64,000 nt of DNA from Tritrichomonas musculus. Its lineage: Eukaryota > Parabasalia > Tritrichomonadida > Tritrichomonadidae. A model generated the notes under the pieces. That model was not told the DNA's origin, made no database searches, and saw only the letters and a list, made by a program, of their open reading frames with translations. Positions 1 through 8,900 of the stretch are shown here, one piece after another. The position numbers and the translations under genes were made by a program. Positions within the stretch are counted from its first letter, which is position 1; every line of letters begins with the position of its first letter. The stretch is taken from positions 310,001 through 374,000 of the forward strand of contig JAPFFF010000043.1 in NCBI GenBank assembly GCA_039105265.1. Reading direction: 5' to 3'.

Positions 1-796
1 CGATGTATTTAATGTTTTCTTCAAATTTTTCCTTATCAACATTTTCTGTAATGAAATCTTCATCATTCTTCAAGTCATCAACAATTTGTTTGAATGTTGG
101 TCGTTCATATGGATCTTCATTCAAGCATGCTTCAATCATTTTAATGTATCTTTTAGGAACTTTTTCATGGTCGATTTCTGGAATGTGTTTTTTCATATTT
201 ATCATATTCATTATTTCATAGTCTTTCTTTCCACTGAATGGAAACTTCTTTTTCATGATTTCGTAAACAAGCATTCCAAATGGATAAACGTCGCTAGATT
301 TCATATATTATAAAAAGAAAAACCCAAATTACATATTTTTGGATATAAATTGTTGTCTTCTGGTATGTTTTTTAGTCGGAGATTTCCATAAACAATTCCT
401 TTGGAGTGTGAATAGGACATCCCAGATGCAATTCCGAAGATATTTATGACCTTTTTAGTATCACACCAGCTTTTGGGGCAAATACTTCTTTTTTCTAGCG
501 CTAGGATATTTTCTAATGTACCGTATCTCAGGTATTCTGTAATAAGAGTAAAATTGTCGTGATGATTAAAATCAAATGGATTATATCCAATGAATTTGAT
601 GATTGATGAATGTGATAATGAAGAAATTATTTGAGCTTCATGAATTGCTTCATCTTTATATTCTTCTGGTTCTTGTCTAAATACTTGAAGCTGCATATTT
701 TTTTTGTGTAGTTCTATCTCTCAGTCTGTATATTTTGCATTTATTTCCTGCATAAAGTTGTTTGTAGTCGTATTTCGCCAAATCTAAAGGTTGCAT
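1..796 (-). pseudogene. Broken protein kinase (TKL-like), 3' end beyond the window
   Basis: A kinase-domain gene read leftward from the ATG at 794-796. The first frame gives the N-lobe beta strands, ending near KKYAA. A second frame (about 701-301) gives helix C and the hinge (TEYLRYGTLEN). Where HRDLKPxN is expected there is YGNLRLKN, and where DFG is expected there is NLG. A third frame (300-1) gives the C-lobe, with SSDVYPFG and an EDPYERPTF motif. The activation segment and APE motif between NLG and SSDVY are missing. At least two frame changes plus that deletion make it a pseudogene. The parent was probably catalytically altered already, since both the HRD and DFG positions are non-canonical. 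The family is clear; the substrate is unknown. Confidence 0.75.
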
Positions 797-901
797 TGCT
801 AATAACAAAATTATTTCCAAACAAAAAAAAATATTCTGGAAAAGTTATTTTTTTCCCCACTTTTTCATAATTTATTTAGCCAAAAACATATAAAGAAAGC
901 A

Positions 902-1042
902 TATTCTGGAAATGTTAACCTAGACATTGATCGCTATGCAAAAAATAACAAGAATGATGAAGGAGTTTTCATTAGCATGAATCGAGTTAAAAATTTGGGA
1001 ATAAAAAAATATCTTGCGGTAAAAATATTATTCATCATCTAA
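902..1042 (+). pseudogene. Short kinase N-lobe relic
   Basis: A 46-codon open stretch reads YSGNVNLDIDRYAK... and ends IKKYLAVKILFII before a stop. The spacing of variable residues followed by KKYLAVKI resembles beta2-beta3 of a kinase with the VAIK lysine. No other kinase part follows. It lies beside the kinase pseudogene but on the opposite strand, so it is a separate fragment. The call rests on one short motif and is weak. Confidence 0.3.
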
Positions 1043-1175
1043 ATATTTTTTTCAACATCTAAATATATATCAGTAGTAAACTATTATATACATATTGTTA
1101 TAAAAAAATGTTCCATTTATCATGCGGATATCAATATCAAACAAAAAATTGCCAAAACATTTATAAAAAAAATGT

Positions 1176-1182
1176 AAAAAAA
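1176..1182 (-). terminator. RNA polymerase III T-run terminator of the tRNA-Ser
   Basis: On the minus strand the tRNA is followed at once by seven T residues, a sufficient Pol III termination signal. A second T-run lies a few bases further on. Confidence 0.7.
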
Positions 1183-1264
1183 CGACGACCATGGGATTCG
1201 AACCCACGCGGGACAAGCCCAAGGGATTAGCAATCCCTCGCCTTAACCACTCGGCCAAGTCGTC
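1183..1264 (-). tRNA. tRNA-Ser(GCU)
   Basis: An 82-nt type II (long variable arm) tRNA. The acceptor arm pairs GACGACT with GGTCGTC, with one T-G pair, and the discriminator base is G. The D-arm contains TGGCCGAGTGG. The anticodon stem GGGATT-GCT-AATCCC carries anticodon GCT, decoding AGC and AGT. The variable arm is about 15 nt, as expected for serine, and the T-arm contains GGTTCGAATCCC. There is no intron. The CCA end is not encoded. An apparent peptide read through it (MAEWLRRG...) is the usual tRNA-Ser artefact. Confidence 0.95.
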
Positions 1265-1272
1265 CTGTTTAT

Positions 1273-1480
1273 CTATAGATGACTAATAAAATAATTCTTT
1301 GATTCTTTCTCAACAAGACCACACAATACATGAATCATAACATCTGAGACTCTTCCTTCTTTCAATCGTTTACACCATTTTGCGAACTTTTTCATGTAAG
1401 AAAACTTTCCTTCTTTATTAATGATATCAAGTGAACTGTCTTTATTTTTATTGTTTTTGTTATTCAGAACTCTTCACATG
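1273..1480 (-). pseudogene. Unrecognised coding relic upstream of the tRNA
   Basis: About 68 codons are open on the minus strand, ending just before the tRNA gene. The peptide includes KFSYMKKFAKWCKRLKEGR and later VMIHVLCGLVEKESKNYF. The composition (basic amphipathic stretch, Cys and Trp present) looks more coding-like than the surrounding AT-rich DNA. I see no start context, no domain and no partner. It may be the tail of a lost gene. Confidence 0.2.
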
Positions 1481-1503
1481 TAAAATAATCGTTTAAATTT
1501 AAA

Positions 1504-2397
1504 TTTTATTCATCAAAGCATTTTTTGGAGATCTTCTGTTGAAAGCATATCAATTCCATCAAGTCTTGTTGAATTGGAAGATGGATGGTGCCGTGGTGCA
1601 AAATATTTAAAAAAAGTGACAATAATGCAAAATAACAAATATTATAAAAATTATGAAGAAAATGATAAATTAATTATTGGTAAAAGCGATATTAATAAAG
1701 AAGAGTTTGATACTCTTGTATTTGCATGTCGTGATATTAAAACAATTTCAATTCTCTCAAACATTAAGAAAATATCATCATATGCATTTACATAATCATC
1801 ACTGGAAAGTATTTATATTCCATCATACGTCAAAGAAATAGGTCTTTTTGCATTTGGTGAATGTAGTAATCTTCGACACATTGAATTTTCACCTAATTCA
1901 CAACTTAAAATTATTGATGAATTTTTGTTTACTGAATCATCTATCTACCACAAATTACAATAATTAAGCATAATGCTTTTTCATTTTGTAAAAATCTCCA
2001 TCATGTCGAAATTCCAAGTAATTCAAAACTCCAAATAATCGACAAAATGGCTTTCTTTAATTCATCAATTGTTAAAATATTTATTCCTCCACAAGTCACA
2101 AAGATTGGCGATGATGCATTTACATCCTGCAAGAAACTGAAACGTATTGAGATACCAAACGATTCTAAACTTCAAACAATTGGAAGCTCTTTCTTATTAT
2201 CACAAATTGAAAGCATTTTTATTCCTCCAAATGTCACAGAAATTGGGTTTGGCGCATTTCATGAATGCAAAAACCTTAAAATAATAGAATTTGCAGAAAA
2301 TTCAAGAATTAAAAATTCTGTAAAAGATATCATCTCGACAAATGTTGTTATAATGATTCCAAAAGAATTGAATGAATCATTTTGTATAAATATATGA
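1504..2397 (+). pseudogene. Broken BspA-like leucine-rich repeat gene
   Basis: An LRR_5 (BspA/TpLRR) protein relic. Readable blocks contain SSLVELEDGWCRG, IIGKSDINKEEFDTLVF, SYVKEIGLFAFGECSNLR and, from 2047, PPQVTKIGDDAFTSCKKL and PPNVTEIGFGAFHECKNL. In-frame stops at about 1793 and 1962, plus loss of frame before 2047, interrupt it. No start codon with a signal or initiator is seen, so the 5' end is also missing. The DGWCR...IIGKSD block is the same insert found in the intact BspA-like gene at 36916-38439, so the two are paralogues. Proteins of this family are thought to act in adhesion or recognition. This copy is not functional. Confidence 0.8.
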
Positions 2398-2931
2398 ATA
2401 TATAGCAAGCTCTATTATTATTTATTTTTTCATTTTTGATCAATTAATGCTATAAAAAATTGAGAAAATTTGATAGAAAAAAGGATTGTTATTTCTTTTT
2501 GGATAGATAATTTTGTATAACGTAAAAATCATGATTTTTTTCAAGTGAGAGCCAATTTGAAATATTATTCCAAGTTTAAATTTTATTTTAATAAAATGTA
2601 CTATATTAAATTATGAATCAAAACTCAATTGCTTGATCATCTTTTTGTTCTTTTTCTGAAACTTCCCCAAATTATAGTTCATCAAACCAATTGGTTTTGT
2701 TAAACAACAATATTGAATAAATTTATTTTAAAAAATATAAAACTTTGTAATCAATAAATTATTAAATATTTATTTTATAATTTAAATTATAGGATACTGA
2801 AGCTATATTAAGATAATTTTATTTTAATTTTTGACAATAGATTTCAATTCATTTAGCCAAATATAATTCAATTTTTTTCTGTAGTTTACATTTTTATTTA
2901 TTTGTTACATAAAATTAGCAATAATCATCAT
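2398..2931. other. AT-rich intergenic spacer
   Basis: About 530 bases between the broken BspA-like gene and the giant kinase-LRR gene. I see no long ORF, RNA gene or sizeable repeat. The run up to the next ATG contains TCATCATATG, which could serve as an initiator, but this is weak. Confidence 0.5.
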
Positions 2932-5900
2932 ATGAGTAATAAAACCGAAGAATTCCTTAAAATTCAAACTTACTTCAATAGGATAAAATCCAAAGAGCAA
3001 TCAGATCCCATTTTTTCTAAATTTGAAATTACTTTGTTATTAACAAAAGACAAAATCAACAAAGAGGAAGTTCAACAAATAAACCAAAATGATAAAACGC
3101 AAGCCAATATTTTTATTATTGATAAAAATGAGAATTTTTTAATAATTTGCTTTGATAAAATATTATTAATTATTGACGAATCATTACTTTCAAGAATTCA
3201 TACTTTTCTTTCCAAAATACAATCTTCAAAAATTATATATCTAACTAAGATCGAAAATATTCAAAAATTTTTGAATGATCGAATTGATATCAATTGCAAC
3301 ACCATCACAAAATTCGATGACAATTATTTGTACGAATTTGAAATATTCAAAAAACATTTAAATATAAATAATGGTAAAGATAAATATTTACAAATTATTT
3401 CACCTTCGATAACTGCCTTGTTACTAATGCAAGCCTATGAAAATTCAAGTCATAAAAAACATGTTCAAATCAAGAGAGACGATATAAAATTCAACGGAAG
3501 ACAATATAAAGAAGGAGATGTTATCAAGTTAAAAAATTTGAATTCTACTTCAGGCGCACTCCCAGAACTGTGCTATTTAATTGAAGAAGAAAAGTTATGC
3601 GTAATAAAAAGTTACAGACCTTCAAATGAGACTCAGAAACTATTTGAAAGAGAAATAAATGATTACTCAATAATATCTCACCCTTTTATACCTACTTATT
3701 ATGGAACATATGAAGGAACTTCACTTGTTATTGAATACATTCATGGCAAAGATTTACTCAAGATATTGAAAGAAAAAGATCTTGTGAAAGAAGAAGATAA
3801 ATTGAGAATAATATTTGAATTATTATTTGTTTTCCATTATCTCAAATTTAAAAATTTTGTTTACCGTGATTTAAAGCCAAATAATGTTATTATCCGGCCA
3901 GATGGAACAGCAGTTTTAATTGATTTTGATAGAATGAGATTTATTACAGATAATACAGAAATGACTGGCGACGTTGGATCAGACGATTTTGTTGATCGAT
4001 TGATAAGTAATGGTAGTATAAATTATTTAACTCCTGAAATTGATATATATTCATTAGGCGCTATAATTAGCCTGATTTTATTTGGATTTTTACTAAATAA
4101 AGATCATAACAAATCTTCTCAAAATATTCCTCAGAAGTTTTTAAAGATAAAGTCGACATGTAATAATTGCTTTATTACAAACCTAGCAGAGAGACCAAAA
4201 ATTGATGATCTAATTCGTGATATGTACAAAATTATCATTGATACAAAAAACGAATATTCAGAGAAAATTTTAAATGAAATCAATTATTTCTTGATATTAC
4301 AAGAAATAGATTGCCCAGATTCTGAAAAATTTCTTAAAGAATTGTTTGAAAATGAAAACAATCATTTTTTTTCTTCAATGCAACAAATTCATATTCCATC
4401 ATTTGTGAAGTCAATTGGTAATTTTACTTTTAATGGATGTTCATCATTGACTCAAATTACAATTCCTTCTTCTGTAACTTCAATTATGTATTCTGCATTC
4501 AGTGGATGTTCATCATTGAAACAAATCACAATTCCTTCTTCTGTAACTTCAATTGCAGATTCTGCATTCAATGGATGTTCATCATTGGAAAAAATCACAA
4601 TTCCTTCTTCTGTAACTTCAATTATGTATTCTGCATTCAGTGGATGTTCATCATTGAAACAAATCACAATTCCTTCTTCTGTAACTTCAATTGCAGATTC
4701 TGCATTCAATGGATGTTCATCATTGAAACAAATCACAATTCCTTCTTCTGTAACTTCAATTATGTATTCTGCATTCAATGGATGTTCATCATTAGAAAAA
4801 ATCACAATTCCTTCTTCTGTAACTTCAATTGCAGGTTCTGCATTCAATGGATGTTCATCATTGGAAAAAATCACAATTCCTTCTTCTGTAACTTCAATTG
4901 GAAATACTTCTTTCTGTGGATGTTCATCATTGATTCAAATTGAAATTCCTTCTTCTGTAACTTCAATTATGTATTCTGCATTCAGTGGATGTTCATCATT
5001 GAAACAAATCACAATTCCTTCTTCTGTAACTTCAATTATGTATTCTGCATTCAGTGGATGTTCATCATTGACAGAAATTACAATTCCTTCTTTGGTAACT
5101 TCAATTAGTGATTCTGCTTTCAATGGATGCTCATCATTGGAAAAAATCACAATTCTTTCTTCTTTAACTTCAATTGGAAATACTTCTTTCTGTGGATGTT
5201 CATCATTGACTCAAATTGAAATTTCTTCTTCTGTAACTTCAATTGGTAATTCTGCTTTCAATGGATGTTCATCATTGAAGCAAATCAGAATTCCTCCTTC
5301 TGTGTCTTATATTGGTGATGGTGCCTTTATGGAATGCTCAAATTTGACAACGATATCAATTAATTCTTCTAAAATTAAAATTGGAAATTATGTTTTCGAT
5401 GGATGTTCATCTCTGACCAAAATATTATCTCCATTTTCAATTTCATTTGACCAGGCAAACAATCCAAATTGTCATATGACAATTATTAAATCATATTCAT
5501 TATATTCATATATATCATTAAATAATATAACAATGATAACAATTCCAAATAGTACAGAAAGTATTGAAAACAGCGCATTCAGTGGATGCATATCACTCAA
5601 ACATATAATTATTTCTTCTTCTGTGAAATCAATTGGCGAATATGCATTCAATGGATGCAAATTGCTCGAAAAAGTAACGATACAAGCTCATATAGCAGAA
5701 ATTGGAAATTATATTTTCAGAAAATGCATATCGTTAAAGGAAATCGAAATCCCATCATCTGTAGAACTAATTGGTATAGGTTCGTTTTATGAATGTTCAT
5801 TACTCAAAGAAATCACAATTCCTTCAGTAACTTCCATTGGAGGATCAGCATTCTATGGGTGCACATCATTGACACAAATCACAATTCCTTCAGTAACTTC

Positions 5901-8900
5901 CATTGGAGGATCAGCATTCTATGGGTGCACATCATTGACACAAATCACAATTCCTTCAGTAACTTCCATTGGAAGAGCAGTATTCTATGGGTGCACATCA
6001 TTATCTAACATATCGATTCCTTTTTGCATAATAAATCCTTATGCTTTTGCTAAATGCGGGGAATCAGTAAATATTTCAATAATACGAAAAGAAAGATATC
6101 AAATTGATCAGCCAAAAGTTGGAAATCATCAACCGATATTTTCTGGTTGCAAATCAATTACATTTGACAAGGATACAGAAATATTTCCTTTCAACCTTTT
6201 CATTTCATGCGATTCATTAGAAGAAATTAAATTTAATTCTTCAATTAAAGAAATTTGTGAATTTGCTTTTTATAATTGTTCATCATTAAAAGAAATTATA
6301 TTTCCAGATGATTCTAACCTGAATACAATTAAGCCTTCTGTTTTTCAGAAATGCATATCTTTACAAAAAGTCAAATTACCTTCATCGTTATCATACATCG
6401 GAAAATATGCATTCAGTGAATGCGTGGAACTAGAGCAAATCAATATTCCTTCAAAAGTAACGACTATTGATATTGGAGCCTTTAGTGGATGCTCATCATT
6501 GAAACAAATTACAATTCCTTCATCTGTATCTATTATTAATGGAGAATCATTTTATAATTGTTTTTCACTATCAAATATATCTTTTGATGAACCTTCTTCA
6601 ATATCTTCTTTTGGCTGTAATTCTTTCAGGGGATGCTATGCGATGAAGAAAATAGCAATCCCAACTTCTGTGAAAAATATAGAATATTATTGTTTCAGCA
6701 GATGTTCATCACTAGAACAAATCACAATTCCTTCTTCTGTAACTTCAATTGGTGATTCATCTTTTTATGGATGCACATCATTGAAACAAATCACAATTCC
6801 TTCTTCTGTAACTTCAATTGGTGATTCATCTTTTTATAGATGTTCATCATTGACAGAAATCACAATTCCTTCTTCTGTAACTTCAATTGGTAATTCATCT
6901 TTTTATGGATGCACATCATTGAAACAAATCACAATTCCTTCTTCTGTAACTTCAATTGGTGATTCATCTTTTTATGGATGCACATCATTGAAACAAATCA
7001 CAATTCCTTCTTCTGTAACTTCAATTGGTAATTCATCTTTTCAAGGATGCACATCATTGACAGAAATCACAATTTCTCCTTCCATAATTTCAATCGGAAA
7101 CAATGTGTTCGATGGAATAAAATCATTAACAATAACAGGGAACATCAAACATATCATAAATAATATGTTCAAAGGATGTTCATCACTAGAACAAATCACA
7201 ATTCCTTCTTCTGTAACTTCAATTGGTAATTCATCTTTTTATGGATGCACATCATTGAAACAAATCACAATTCCTTCTTCTGTAACTTCAATTGGTGATT
7301 CATCTTTTTATGGATGCACATCATTGAAACAAATCACAATTCCTTCTTCTGTAACTTCAATTGGTAATTCATCTTTTCAAGGATGCACATCATTGACAGA
7401 AATCACAATTTCTCCTTCCATAATTTCAATCGGAAACAATGTGTTCGATGGAATAAAATCATTAACAATAACAGGGAACATCAAACATATCATAAATAAT
7501 ATGTTCAAAGGATGTTCATCACTAGAACAAATCACAATTCCTTCTTCTGTAACTTCAATTGGTGATTCATCTTTTCAAGGATGCACATCATTGAAACAAA
7601 TCACAATTCCTTCTTCTGTAACTTCAATTGGTGATTCATCTTTTCAAGGATGCACATCATTGAAACAAATCACAATTCCTTCTTCTGTAACTTCAATTGG
7701 TAATTCATCTTTTTATGGATGCACATCATTGAAACAAATCACAATTCCTCCTTCTGTAACTTCAATTGGAAAATATTCCTTCTTTGGATGTTCATCACTA
7801 GAACAAATCACAATTCCTTCTTCTGTAACTTCAATTGGTGATTTATCTTTTTATAGATGTTCATCATTGACAGAAATCACAATTCCTTCTTCTGTAACTT
7901 CAATTGGTAATTCATCTTTTCAAGGATGCACATCATTGAAACAAATCACAATTCCTTCTTCTGTAACTTCAATTGGTGATTCATCTTTTTATAGATGTTC
8001 ATCATTGACAGAAATCACAATTCCTTCTTCTGTAACTTCAATTGGTGATTCATCTTTTTATGGATGCACATCATTGAAACAAATCACAATTCCTTCTTCT
8101 GTAACTTCAATTGGTGATTCATCTTTTTATGGATGCACATCATTGAAACAAATCACAATTCCTTCTTCTGTAACTTCAATTGGTAATTCATCTTTTCAAG
8201 GATGCACATCATTGAAACAAATCACAATTTCTCCTTCCATAATTTCAATCGGAAACAATGTGTTCGATGGAATAAAATCATTAACAATAACAGGGAACAT
8301 CAAACATATCATAAATAATATGTTCAAAGGATGTTCATCACTAGAACAAATCACAATTCCTTCTTCTGTAACTTCAATTGGTGATTCATCTTTTTATGGA
8401 TGCACATCATTGAAACAAATCACAATTCCTTCTTCTGTAACTTCAATTGGTAATTCATCTTTTCAAGGATGCACATCATTGACAGAAATCACAATTTCTC
8501 CTTCCATAATTTCAATCGGAAACAATGTGTTCGATGGAATAAAATCATTAACAATAACAGGGAACATCAAACATATCATAAATAATATGTTCAAAGGATG
8601 TTCATCACTAGAACAAATCACAATTCCTTCTTCTGTAACTTCAATTGGTGATTCATCTTTTCAAGGATGCACATCATTGAAACAAATCACAATTCCTTCT
8701 TCTGTAACTTCAATTGGTAATTCATCTTTTTATGGATGCACATCATTGAAACAAATCACAATTCCTCCTTCTGTAACTTCAATTGGTAATTCATCTTTTC
8801 AAGGATGCATATCATTGAAACAAATCACAATTCCTCCTTCTGTAACTTCAATTGGAAAATATTCCTTCTTTGGATGTTCATCACTAGAACAAATCACAAT

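Noticed and set aside
1070-1258. 62-aa ORF starting MAEWLRRG
   Set aside because: It is the well-known reading of a tRNA-Ser gene in a protein frame.
2902-2931. Earlier non-ATG start of the kinase-LRR frame
   Set aside because: It begins at TTG. The first ATG (2932) gives a natural start.
4437-4943. Cys/Phe-rich plus-strand ORF and antisense ORFs (4452-4874, 4935-5150, 11109-11294) in the LRR gene
   Set aside because: They are other frames of the 69-bp repeat, open only because the unit is a multiple of three without stops. The kinase-LRR frame explains the DNA.
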